Notes under the pieces: generated by a model | The model's input: the letters and a program-made list of their open reading frames with translations, nothing else | Database searches by the model: none | Told to the model about the DNA's origin: nothing | Shown: piece after piece, positions 37,501-51,700 of the stretch | Layout: each line of letters starts with the position of its first letter | Numbering within the stretch: the stretch's first letter is position 1 | NCBI RefSeq assembly: GCF_905147045.1 | Contig: NC_065899.1 | Coordinates: forward strand, 4,476,501-4,540,500 | Length of the DNA stretch: 64,000 bases | Direction of reading: 5' to 3' | DNA from: Nymphalis io | Taxonomy: Eukaryota > Arthropoda > Insecta > Lepidoptera > Nymphalidae | Position numbers and translations under genes: made by a program

Positions 37501-40500
37501 TTGAATTTATAATAAGTATTTTTAACGGTTGATTCTGGATGTCTTCAAAGGTAAAACTCATTTATTACAATTCTGACCTCAAACATCAACAATTTGTATT
37601 AACATGGAAGCATGGGACATGTGTTGTATATGTATCAGCGCAGTAACAATGTGAAGATTGATTTATATAAACGAAATATGTACGTGTCAGTATGTATAAC
37701 TAAAGTCCAGAGCTAAGAAGTTGATGGAAAACTGTTTTAGAATAGTTACAATTAGTGCATATTATATTTGGAAATTAGGAAAAACCGGCAAACAATCTAT
37801 CCGATTTTTTTTACATTCAGTTATGTATGATTATTTAAAATTCCTTAAAAAAAAAGGATAAACAGGTTTGTGATATATTTATTATTGGGGAAAGTTATAA
37901 CTTAATCCAAAATATTAAAAACACAAAACATTTCCATGAAATTTCATGTAAAGTATGTAAACGCGATAGCTCCCGCTTTTATTCTTATCACTAATGTTCT
38001 GTACGTATGTTTGTAGGTGGTTGACACATTTTGCCTAAGGCTGTCCACCTCGATATCATCTTACATACCATAAAAATAATTCATTTGTATACAAAATAAA
38101 CATATTAAGTGTCATAATAAAACGTTACCAATGCATTACGTAAGCTTTTGACCTCATGCTATAAAGACAAGAATTTTATGTCTCCGATCATTTCATTGTA
38201 ATAAAATACAGTTTATAACGATATTGTACTAAAATAAGGGAGTGTATTGTAAATTTTTGGTTGTTACATGATTGTCAATTGTATTATGTAATAATTTCAG
38301 ATTTGTACTTGTTTATCTACTTTAAGATTACTTTCGTTACATAAAAATGATAAAAATGTTGTATACACGTTATCAGGGGTACAGAAAAGGACATACCTAA
38401 CACTTGCCCCTCTCCTCCCCCTATTACACCCAGGCGAAGCCGCGGGCAGGAACTAGCGAAGATGTATAAAAAAATTGAGTTGTTGATAGGAAATATTTGT
38501 AAATTTGGAAATATAAAGTTTAACTAAAATATACATTGTGTCTGTCATACGTACATTAGTTACTGACATTCATGACTAAATAACTGTACCACATTTCAGG
38601 GCCGGTGGTATCGGCGCTATGCAACAAATTCGGATGCCGAGCGGTATGCGTTGCCGGCTCGTTAGTGGCAGCGACGGCCTTTGTACTTTCCACACTCAGC
38701 AAAAGCGTCACCATGATGATGATTACATACGGCCTTATCGGAGGTAAGCTTTATTTTATATGCAAATTTATTTTATTGTCTTTATGTAGTGTTATCTAGT
38801 CTAATAAATGAGGTGACGTTTTTTTGCAATGCTTAACAATAAAACTCAATAACTTTTTATTGGCCCGACTTGGGATTTGAACCCAGGACCTCCGGGTCTG
38901 CGGTCTTACATTTAGCCACCAGACCAACGAGGTAGTAGCCAATAGACTTTTCGAGACTTTTTAGTGTCTTAGGTGTAGTATATAGTATAATATCATTATA
39001 TAAGTAGCTGCGTTTCGCAGTTTTTCAAATTTAGATTATAGACGTGACAAGCGCGAACTTCATGTTCTCGTATATAATATGTTTTTCTTGAAAACGACTA
39101 ACGATTTGGCTCAAATTTTGTATCAATGTTTGTATTTTAAAGTTTATCTAAATTTAGTGTCATTCCTGAGAAAAACACAGTGAAAAATGTAAAACCGAGT
39201 GAAACTCGACTGAGTTAAAAGTTTAGTTAAAAGAAGAAAGACTTCTTCTTTTCAACATTAAACAAAGACGAAGTAATTAAGTTTTCGGCTGTGATAAATA
39301 AATTAAACAATTAGAAAATTACTTTCAAATTTTCCTTTGAATACTTTGTAGGCTTCAACGAGCCCTCTGTTACGGTGACCTTATAAAAAAAATTAATAAA
39401 ATTCTATTTACTAGACATTTCTCACTATTAACTCTGAATTATCTGAGATATTTATAATTCTGTCATCATTGATAAATTTAATAGCTTTAGCTGTATGACA
39501 AATAATACATAGACTTGGAAAACGGATTTTGTATTTTTTTTTTATATGGAATAGGAAGGCGGACGAGCATATGGGCCACCTGATGGTAAGTGGTCACCAA
39601 ACGCCCTTAGACGTTGGCATTGTAAGAAATGTTAACCATCGCTTACATCACCAATGCGCCACCAACCTTGGGAATTAAGATGTTATGTCCCTTGTGCCTG
39701 TAATTACACTGGCTCACTCACCCTTCAAACCGGAACACAACAATACCAAGAACTGCTGTTTTGCGGTAGAATATCCGATGAGTGGGTGGTACCTACACAG
39801 ACGAGCTTGCACAAAGCTCTACCACCAGTAATGTATGCCAAGGCACCAGTATGTCAATGTTTGTTATAAATAAAATGTCAATAGATGCGATTTTTGCTCA
39901 TTTCTTTAGATATTCGACTTTACAAGTAAATACAAAATAAAGAGTTACTTTATAGGGAATTATGTAGATTTGAGTACATGACCGCAATGCAGCAATCAGC
40001 TCTATGTCACCTTGGCTCTGTAATAACTGTCAGGTTTATATGGTGATATTAATTATCTATCTATTATGATGGAAAAGATAATAATATTCACTTAGTTATT
40101 CAAATCGATTCAATAATTTTCTTGCGTCACAATTAGCTAAGTAACATAAATGAAGTAGGATTACGATTTCATTTCTTATCATTCCGTGTCCATAACAAAA
40201 TATCACAAAATGCTTGCATAAATTTTCATTATTTTATTGACACAATTCCCAAATATATTCCTTGCCAATCCATTCCAAAATAAATAAATGAAAGAACACA
40301 TGCGGTATTGAGATATATTTTAAAAATTAATTTATAGAACAATATTTAAACTATATTTAAAGTATAAATAAACATTTATATGTCTTACTGCCGCGTAATT
40401 GTCTCATCTTAAAGATAATGTTTGGATTAGAGCTTGTGTGAGTACATTACTATATAATACAAAACCAATATACTTTACTGCACACAAAGAAGTAACATAC

Positions 40501-42107
40501 AGAGGTAAATTTTACAAATGTTGTTGCTACTCTCCTATGTAATTTTATAATTTATATACCTTATTCTACCACATGTGTATCCGCCCCGCGTTGGAGCAGT
40601 GTGGTGGAAAAAGCTCCAATCTTTAGAGAGAGGAGGCCTTTAGCGAATCAGTGTGGCATTAACAGACTGTAACGTTACTTTTTGCTAAACCTTAATTTAG
40701 TACGTTGAATGTCAGGGGCTAACCCGCGATCTTCGTATAAGATTCTCGTGTACGTGTTAGATCGGCTCTTTAAAAAAATAATAATAATGTAAATAATATA
40801 TGTTTATTATTCAATTAGTATACAAATAGTATACAATTTATTTATTAAACAACATTCATATTGATAGAATAATGTTTTTATTTAAATATAAATTAAGTAT
40901 TTTATGAAATTATAAATTCTAGCTAAAACGATATATTTTACTTAAAATATCGTTAGAGGACTGTTAAAGGACAATGTACACGCATAATAAACTTCAGACA
41001 GTTTTATAACAAAGGAAACATGTAGGCGGAGAAGATAACGACACGCAGATAATTTAGCTAAAGAAATTATAATACATTAGAAGTCTTCATAAAGTTTCCA
41101 TAATAGCAGGTCCTTAATCTTGAATAATTTAGGGGCTATGTAAACAGATTAAGTATTCATAAAACTGACGATAAAATATTCAAGTACTAAACTTAATGGA
41201 AACGTTATTATATATGGTCAAGGGAAGGACAAACAGTTACTTATATTATGATAATCTTCCTAAATAGATTTCTTGTATAACTACTCATATTGAACGTCTT
41301 TTTGTTTCTCATGAAATTGTCAATACTGCGTTCAACATACGATAATACGGTATTGTCTCGGCATGTATGAAATAAGTACAAGTAACTTGAAACAGACAGT
41401 AGACTTATTCAATGGAACTTTGATATCCAACGAATATTATAAATGCAGTAGTATGTTAGTTTCTCTTCCACGCAGCTATTGATACCTACTTAAATTCCTA
41501 ATAGTTGCATTTTAAATTGGATGTGGCTGCTAAGTGACATATGTTACTTTGCATACATATTTCTCTGGCAGAGGTGATGACGAGATTTAAAGAAATAAAA
41601 TAAAATATCGAGGTACGTTAAGACAGATTTAAAAATGATGACGAATGTTACCAAAAATATATACGAATAAAGTCCACAGTCTTTTCTAGAAACGGTCGTA
41701 AATGAACTAGTTTAGGTAACATTGTAACTGAACCTTAGATACATAATTGAGTAGTCCATCTATCTGTTACAATTGAATTTCAATTGAATCCGCTCGTCGA
41801 TATAAAATCCAAACTGCGCATAGAATCCATAAACGATTTAAACTCGTGTTCAGAAATAGAAGAAGGGCTTGTGTGAGCAAACGTGATCGTTTATATAAAT
41901 GTCTGTTGCCACGGCCTTGGCACATTGGCACATATGTAGACGACACGCCGGAGACGTCCTTCTGAAAGCTTTTGGCTGCGTTATTAAAACAAATAAAGCT
42001 TTTTTAAGTGCTTTGAGAGTACTAAATTTAGTAATAAAATTTATTTTGAAAAAGTTCTACTGTTCGTATATCTTAGTTTATAATTTAATTATTGAGACTT
42101 CATGATA

Positions 42108-42176
<69 letters not shown>

Positions 42177-45100
42177 TAAAATTTTATTTTACATTATTTA
42201 CTATTTGTGACAAACATTTAAAAAACCTATTAATATTTTCTACTTAACAGACGAAATATAAAATTAAAACCAGCAATTGTAGTCACAGATGCTGACTGAA
42301 ATTATACTAAGTATAATAAAGCGAGTCGTTAATTGAATTGTTTAAAAGTTCATGTTATTAATTCGCTGAAATTGGTAGCAACAGACCGATGTGTGAAAAT
42401 TGGACACTTGCCAGCCAACCAGCAAACAAAGCGATATAAACACTACGTGTATGACTTTTCATAAGCCCTTTGGGAATTAGCGATGAGTTTAAAACAACGG
42501 GTTTTCCAATCCTACCCTTACCTTTGTCAGTTAATAATGCATTCACATGCCATTTTGTACTTTGGGTTTTCTGAGTATAAACTATGAACAAATATTTACT
42601 GGAATTCTTAGATCGATTAACCCTAATGACCTTAGCTACTGCACAACTGATTTTTAAAACCAAATAATACGATTGTTAATTTAAAACAGACGAGATATAT
42701 AGATAATTTATGTAGTCAGTGGAATAAAGAGGGCACCTTGAAGACGAATTAATAGTTCCCCAAACTTGACTAGTCCAATTTTGTGTCCTTAAACGTTTGT
42801 TCCAAGGTCATAGCAGAAACTTGGCCTAGTGCCAGTTATTGTAGACGATACGGCGCCTTGCCGAGCATGGTGATACTCTGTTATCTGATAACAATCCTTA
42901 ACTGATTTTTAAACCGTCCTTGTCACTATTTTTTGTTTTAATTGAATTTTATATTCTTTATTATTAATAAAAATTACTGATGCTTTGCGCATAATTGCAT
43001 GCATTTAACCAAACATCTGTGGATGACTTGTATTCATTGCGAGAATATGACATTGATGATTATTCTTTTAATAATCATTAGTGAACTTAATGTGAATCCC
43101 TAACTAATATTCCGATCCACGATTCTGTTGCTTAAATACCCCGGCATCTACCACGCCTTTAGATATAGTTAATACTGTAAGTGAGCAAGCGTACCAATTT
43201 TTTTTAATTCTATCAAATTCAGGTTAAACAAAATTATTCAACTCACTAAAAACTTTATTATTATTTATAATTAATAATCGAAGCACCTCTTTGTAAACGG
43301 TGTTAGGCTTTGTGCACTATTAAGCCCGTTCCTGAAGCTCTTCTGTGTAGTACCACCCTTTTTTTTTCGCTGGAAAAACGCGTTTGCGCATTTCCCCCAC
43401 TTGAAGTGGTGGGTATGTGAAACTCGCCGGCGCCGAGCATGCGTCGGTATACCCACTAAAAAACCAGCGGTACCCACACCGCCATTTCGAGGGGCGTCAC
43501 GGGATCGCTTGCGCATACTACCGTGGTGTAGTACCACCCTATAAATGATATTCTACAGCTAAAAAGCAATACTTCGTATGGTTGCGATCCGGTTTGCAGA
43601 ATGAATGAGTAAGCCAATGTAACTACAGGCACAAAGGACATAACATATTCGTTCCCAAGATTAGTGGCGCAATTTTAGCGATGTAAGGAATGATTAATAT
43701 TTCACCGTCCTTAGACATTGGCGATGTAAGATAAATAATAATATAACATAAATAATAATAATAAATTTTATTTACACCCAAAACATGTACAAAATTTTAG
43801 TTGGCAGTTTTATTTAAATCTAGGGTTTTTACATAAGCAACAAAGGTGGTGGACCTCTTGACTCCGAAATTAATATAAATTGCAATATGAGTCAGTGATT
43901 CTGGTATTACGATTTATATACAAACATATTATTCACATAAAAAACGACGTTTGAGTTATTTTCTTTTGGGGCCAAAATTACTCGCAAAGCTCACTCTGGA
44001 GCATGCAACACAAAAGCTGTCCGTGTGATAACAGTTCTCACTAAAATCAGTGCCGGCCATGTTCAACGACAGGCAGGACTTTTGATTGTCATGGGGAAGT
44101 ACACTTTAAGAAGGAACTATATACGTTCAAATTTAAATTATATATTCTCATGGATGGTATTCTTTATTGATAATAAGACATTGTGTATTTTGCATTTCGT
44201 TATTTGCACCCACATACGACCGTTCTAACGATTAAAAAAAACTAAAAAAAATCCACTCGTTTGGTTGGAATTTCTAAAAACTTTAAAATACATGTAACTC
44301 AACTCTTCACTCAAGAAACACAAATAGTAAATTTTTACCAGATATATTTTTTTCATTTTTTATTAATGTTTCAACACCATTTCTGCCGTTTGGGGTTGAA
44401 TTTCTAATAACGTCGAAATATGTATGCATTTATTTTTAATCAGAAGCTTTAATATTAAATATAATTCTTATAACATCAAAAATGATGGAATCCCCATACA
44501 AACTTTTACCTTCCTAGGGGGTAAATTTTCAAAAACACATATTTATTTATTGATAACAAGAAGCTTGTATATGAAATTGCGTGCCTTCTAACTTCAAAAA
44601 TTACGGGTTTCCATACAACCGTTCATCCCTTATTTTAACCCTTTAAGGATCGAATTTCTAGAAATCCTTCCTTAGTTGTGGTAGCATCATAAAATGTATC
44701 AACAAAATTTCAAGTTTCTAACCCCTGTAGTTTACGCTCTGCGTTGATAAATCATTCAGGAAAAGTTTTTGTATGTGCATAGATATAACAACAAAAACAC
44801 ATATGTTTTTATAACTTTTGATAGACTCAACCGATTTTGATGAAATAAAGACTAAACGAAACCTCGAAATACTACTAATTTGTAATTTTTAGCCGTTTCC
44901 GAGGTTAGTCTGGATAAACAAACGGACAGACTGACAAAAATAAAAAATGATTGTTTTCGTTTTACTAAATCGCAAAACATATTAACTTTAAAAAGGGCAG
45001 TTATTTTGAAATCACAGACAGACACTTCATTTTAATTTATATGTATAGATTAAAGAAAATATAAATATACGTATTCCGAACAAGAGTATTCGTGAACTTA

Positions 45101-45690
45101 AAAATTTGTGGATATAATCTAAATATCCACATATTTTACATAGCTTATCGCGTAGATGAGGCTTTACAAGAAGTTTTTATGAAAACAAAAACAATAATCC
45201 TGCCTTTAAATTTCTGCGGTGAACGGAAAATATTTGTAATTCATAATTAAAAAAAATCTACAAAATATAATAGGAATGTCCTCCAGACCGATTTCGGCCA
45301 TGGCGGCCAATCTCAAGAGAGGTTAGCCAACTGCACAGGACATATTACAGTGCACACGTGTGTGCGCAATCACAGGTGCACTCTCTTTCCCTTACTCGCA
45401 TAGTCCGATGGGATGGCAATCCGACACGACCGGAAATAGTTCAGGCGCTCAACGGATGTACGTCCTTTCCTAGACAGAAAAACCCAATAGTTTTTATTAT
45501 GCCTTAAATCTAGCCACATTTTTTTTTCACGCAGTGGAAACCTTCAGAAAGGTACTTAGCTTCCATGGGGGGGAGGAACTGGGTTATGTGGGATTCTAAA
45601 TCTAGCGACTAGACCAACGAGGCAGTGGATATATAATAACACATTGGCATCCAACATACAATGTACTGAGTATATTTGTATAATATATAC

Positions 45691-45744
<54 letters not shown>

Positions 45745-48700
45745 GTATTGTTTTAAACAAATTTACATGTATGTAAATGTACATAGATAAGTAGGCCTAG
45801 TAGTTTTTAATATAACAGTTTGTTTGCGTATATTTAGTTTTATAAATTGAAATTTGAAATAGGTATACATGTTGAACTGTCCGTACAAAACTATAGCGTG
45901 CCGATGTTGACGCGCAAATTGTGTGGTGTGACCTAAATCCGGTCGTACGTAGACGACTTTTGGATTAAAACATTGTACTATTTAATACATCGTCAATAAC
46001 AAAATTGTGATATTATTTTTCAAACATACCAGGATCATAAAATAAAACTACTTAATCTCTTTCAAGAGCCGAGCGATCTTAACTGACGATCGTGGGTTTA
46101 TATCTGGCAAGCAAGAGTTTTCATTGGCTTATTTGTGTTTATAAATCATTCTCGTCTCGACAGGGCACCATTTATTAGTTGTTTACTGTATTTTTATTTA
46201 AAAAGATATAATAACCATATTTGCAATAACGTATTCCACTTGAATTTGTTACTTGTTATATTGATATAAACATTTAGTATCCTAATTTATGGAACTGTTC
46301 GTGATTTACACATTTGTCGTGTACGAAACTAAAGCATCAACTTGGTATGTTTGTTTAAGTACGATTTAATCATATTAGCTTTAATTCTCGATGATATCGA
46401 TCGTGAGCTCATCATCAATGTCATTTCAAAGATCAATGATATTATAATACTTTTCATCAATATTATGCCAATAAAAAAGGCACTTGTGACTTTCCAGTAG
46501 CGATATTGAGCAATAGATAAGAATACTCATCGAAATATATAAATGATATAAAATACTCATCTTTGTTTCATCTTTATCTGAATATTATTTGCGTACTGAG
46601 CCCAGCTGTCAAAATAAAATTTATAAAGAAAGTTTAGTCTTTCGGGATTGATATGCTCTTCATATTAAAAACCCTTCCTGTTATTGATGAAAATTGAAGT
46701 TAAAAACAAAAGAGCTTATTTATTAAAATTACTTTATAGCGGTATAAAACAAATGGAAATCGAAAGTCACGAGCGAAACTCCTTGAAACAAAGTACATTG
46801 AGTTTTCAGGTCAGGTTTCATACACAGTACGTGTTTTCGTATTGCTTCCCGGAAAGTGACGCATATTAGATTAATGCTGATGACCCCTCGGCAACACTCG
46901 CGAGTCCTTTGTTTGGTTTCGATTTGTGGGCCGCAAACACTGACTCATACGTTATCGTACTCCAGATATTCGCTGTTTGGACGAATGCATATGTTTAAAT
47001 TAGAATAACAAATATTTCATTAAATAAATTATTCAAATATGACTACGAATATTCTTGCTTACGAATATATTAAAAATGGTTAATATTTGTTTTTATTATA
47101 TTTTATTCACATAGGTAAAACTGATGTCACTTCATAGATTTGTTTTATCGGAACATTTGCCCAAATTGCTCGATGACAAATATTGTCCGAGTCAATGGGT
47201 GACAATGATCTGACATTTAGAAACATTAATTTTGTTCTTACATTGTATCTATAGTTACAATATGCAGAAATGACTACTATGGATACTATTTATTCACTTC
47301 TTACTTACTTCAGTTTAATAACAGTAGACGAGTATTTTTTCGTATTACTTTAAATATTTAACTGTCAGAAAATTACATTTTAAATATAAAGGATTAACTT
47401 AAAAAATATCAATTAATACCGTCAGTCACTATGAGTCTGCATCAATTATAATGAATTTGTAAATAATAATTGAATATTTATTAAACACGAAGAGTTACTT
47501 GTTCCTTAGTTTAGTCTGATTTATAAATATAATTTACTAAAAGGTTTTTTCAAAATTAAAATTAACTTACTACGTTTAACTTGATGGAATTATGTAACTT
47601 ATCGACTATGATATCGTAGTTGCTTAAAGTAAACTAATGCCCGTCAATGTTCCAATGCACGACAACAGCCTACTCTTTAAAAAGAATTCGAAGCTTATAC
47701 GACGCTGTTTCACTACGCTCGGGTTGACGAATAACAATTGCCACTTGAAACATACTGATGACAGATTTAAACCAACAATTAAAATGCTTTTATATTTACC
47801 CACACAAACATATCGGCACTTGGGCTTGGGGTGGATTGTTCATTGCGTTGCTAATGTGACTAGTTTATCAAAAGTCTATAGAACCAAGTCAATACTAACA
47901 AAAGATGGCTCTGCTGATTGTCTCTTCTAATTGTTTCAATTATTTATTTAAAATAACAAGATTTATTTCTTTCAGGTATGGGTTTCGGTATGATCTACCT
48001 ACCATCTGTAGTAGCGGTAGGCTATTACTTTGAAACTCGTCGCTCCTTAGCTACGGGTATAGCGGTGTGCGGTTCAGGGGTTGGAACGTTTAGTTTTGCT
48101 CCTTTAGCTGCTATACTGCTGAATGAATTCGGTTCGTGGCAGAATGCGAATCTGCTGCTTGCTGGATTAATTTTGAACTGTGCTGTATTCGGAGCTCTGA
48201 TGAGACCACTCGTATATCCAAAAGTAAGTACCCACAGATATATATAGAACAGTTACTGCATACAATTACAAAATAATTATTAAATTGAGATAATTTGTCA
48301 GCTTGGAAGCGATAATCTCGAGTATTGCTAATTCAATACGATTGCTTAACTTCTTGCTACGCCCTTAAGTAGCGGAGCAGTAACCATATACGTCATCAAA
48401 TCTAGCAAACTACTGTGATTTACGAGTAGTTGTCACTCACACGCATGCTTAATAGTAATTGATTGGGTTGCTATGCAATTAGTTAATGATAAAATCTACA
48501 CATTAAAATTATTTTTTATTCATTTCAACTAACTAATATTGATTTTCATAATATGCACAAAATTAGCTGCTTTTGATGTTTTATTAACTGAAATAAACAA
48601 AATATAATCATAATCCTAACGGGCTTATACGCTTGCGTAAGTTTTAAAAATAGTCTATATGTTTGTGCACGTGGCTAGGATGTAAGTATACATTTAAAAT

Positions 48701-51700
48701 TACTAATAGATTATAAATAGGATTACTTGTCATGTGCGCCTTGTCGATGTCAAGTTAGAATTTATTCAAATAGAGACAAGATTCTTTCAATTTAAAATCG
48801 TTAATGCAACATCATAGTGAATCGCTTCTTAATTAACAAAAATTAAATGTATATGTTAATAAACTTAAGCAATGAAGAGAACTCAATATGTGACGTCATG
48901 TTTGTATGAGTGATCATGGTCGAAATGTAAAAATATGAACAAAAAAGGCGTTCTGTACGAGATAATATAGATGATAAACTTGGAGTTAGTAATCGCTGGT
49001 TTTCATAGGCCGAGGCCATATAAATTGAATTGTATAGAATAAAATTGTTGGTGTTTGATCAAAACGAGTAACTGCTAAGTCCTTGTCAGTTCTGATGGGT
49101 AGAATCTACATCCCAAACTTGTCTTGTAAAATGTCGATTCAATAATGCTTATAAATCTATTTCTTTAAACAAAGTATACACACTTTGTTTTCATTTTGTT
49201 GATAATATATTATTGATTTAAATTATATTGACTTTTCACTTCTACTTAGCAATTTGTCACTGGACTTCGTACTCATGTTTTTATAAGTCTGCTTGTCGTG
49301 TCATATGTAAGAAAGATAGTTAATTATTACACGCTTTAAATTAGTTCTACTTTGTATCTTGTATGTAACTAACACTATCAGTATTTAAACAAATTTAGAA
49401 AGTCAATATTAACCTTTTTCTTATTATCGTTTTTATTTGAAACGTTGCAAGAAGGAATTCGAATGATAACATTATTGTTTATTACTACCGAGACTCTAGA
49501 CGATTTGTCAATGGAGCTAGAAGTCTTATAGGAACATTTCAGTAGCTCTATAAAGTTGGCCTCATTTGGTTTGTTTTGACAAGTCCCATACATTACACTG
49601 ACAAATGTATATTGTAAATACTTGTAACTGCATAAAAATGTATATTTAATGATTATGCAAATATTAACATCTATAGCTTAAATATATTTTAGTTTTATTC
49701 TTTGCTTAATATTTTTTAATCTAATCTTTAAGTTAATTGATTCTTGTATCTTTCGAATGCATTAATTTTATAATTTGTGGAAATTCCGTTGGTCTACTAA
49801 GACCTTTTTAATCTTTATAATGTTGCTATATCCATAAAATAATAATTTTAAAAATCTGTAATATTGCAATACTGTACCATGTAATGTGAACAAGGAACCT
49901 TTACAATAATGCCAACAACTTTACAAAATTTCAACTCAATCGGAAGAACAATGCGTTAAAGTATGTAATACGAACAGAAACAAGCATTTAATGTATACGA
50001 GTATATAAGATATGTACATATTTGTTCCCGAAACTTCTATATCAATACAAATGGATAGTAAATTTATAAAACATAGTTACCTAATTGTGAATTATAAGTG
50101 AAATTAAAAATTTAAATACAAGACCTGTATGTATTGTTGAATATTGGCATATGTGCCAAGATGCGAAAGTTATACAAGATCTTGATGTCATGCTTCATTG
50201 TTGTAGGTGACAAAGTCTATTGATTGCAAATAAGAATCTGCATACACGAATCAAAACACATAAAAACATCCTCATTAAATAAATAAAAAATGTTCGCTGC
50301 AATAGAAAATAAGTCTATAATATATAAAATTATAAGTACATTAAAAATATTCGCATTAAACCTTGGTTCGCCTGGGTCTGAATTTTCATTTGAATTCACT
50401 GCAGTGTCAGGAATGACAAACCATAAACTAAAAATAGAAGCTTTAATTTAGCATTCGTTCATCGCTGCATTCGATTCAGCATGAATTTCAGTTGGTCTAA
50501 TTAGAGGTTTAGCAGGAATAGGCTTTTGTATGGCTGATTTCACGTAATTATACGAGGCTTTTATGAACCGAGAGGTAAAGGTGGAAAACTAATTAAAAGC
50601 AACATTCATCTTTGAAAAGATGCTTAATTTTCATAAATCTATGCCAAAATAACTGAAAATATATTTTTTTAAACTAAATTATATCATAGTGTTTTTTGCG
50701 CGTTGTTACTTATTCACAATACAAATGAATAAAAATAACATAGATATTTGTTTAATCTTTCAGACATCTGGTGAAAAGCCATTATTACAAAGGATGGCAG
50801 AAGAGAAGAGACTGCAAATGGAAAGAGGCTCAATTGGAGGCTCATACTTCGTGGTACAATTACCTGATGGTACTATGGAGAAAAGATTAAAGGTATGATT
50901 AAATAAAAAGTTCATAAATTTACTTGTGTCAGGGCTATATGCAGGGCTATTAGAGTAGGTATCACACTTATCAATAACTTTACCGACAAACAGCAGTATT
51001 TGGGATATATATATTTGAAGGGACAATAAGACTGTAATTACAAACACAAGAAGCCTTAACATCTTAATTTCTATGCTATGGCTATGGCATTAATTTAAGA
51101 AACTGATAATATTTCTTACAGTGCTAATCAATCGACTATCGAGCTTGCCTGACTGTCTTCTTATTTTTATATGTATAGAAATAATACAATTTATAACAAT
51201 AACATAATTTGTTTTCTGATATGTTATCAATATAAACTTGGCTTCTCATTTAATTAATATTCAACCGTTTCAGGCGCCCTTAAACATAGACCCTGGTGTA
51301 CATTCGTCCCTAAACTTAGAAGCTTTGGCGAGGGTACCCACCATCCCCAACATGCCAGGAGTACCTACGGTACCCACTCTCCCCACCATAACTGAATCTA
51401 GGGTGACAGATGACAATGGCGAGAAAAAGAAGGTAACAATAAAATACTGAATTACGGGTTTATTTATTTATGGAAACCTTTGAAAATTAATACCAACCTT
51501 TATAATTTTATTTGTATTAATAATCTCAATGACACGTTGAAATAACTGTTGCTCGTATTCGGAATTGAAAACGTATCTGTTGCTAGTTTTAATACCTCTT
51601 TGTTTTTGCTTGAGTTCTGTAGGCATGCTTTCAATCAATTAATCAATCAAACAATAGCCAATCGTAGTCTACTGCTAAACATAGGCCACTCCCAAGGTGC

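Larger units (their letters stand above)
38744..47975 (+). other. Intron 3 (9.2 kb), rich in repeats
   Basis: The longest intron after the first. It holds a tRNA-like SINE fragment (38860-38941), family R copies (39545-39845 and 43285-43735, the second with a nested LINE end), SINE-like sequence at 40573-40690, two TA microsatellites, family Y (44390-45056), family X (45275-45475) and a tRNA-like fragment (45515-45630). No coding exon fits phase 1 to 1 inside it. Confidence 0.65.

Noticed and set aside
38860..38941. Possible tRNA gene on the minus strand
   Set aside because: It has A-box-like and B-box words but no complete cloverleaf, and related decayed copies exist, so it is a SINE fragment.
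42109..42174. CRISPR-like or satellite array
   Set aside because: Simple TA dinucleotide repeat; no spacers or longer units. No CRISPR array occurs in the window.
43271..43641. Two overlapping minus-strand open frames
   Set aside because: Both lie in repeat copy B and its nested LINE end and have no protein family match that I can recognise.
43960..44228. Open frame with a possible helicase-like end
   Set aside because: I could not recognise a real helicase motif. It is more likely the start of dispersed repeat family Y.
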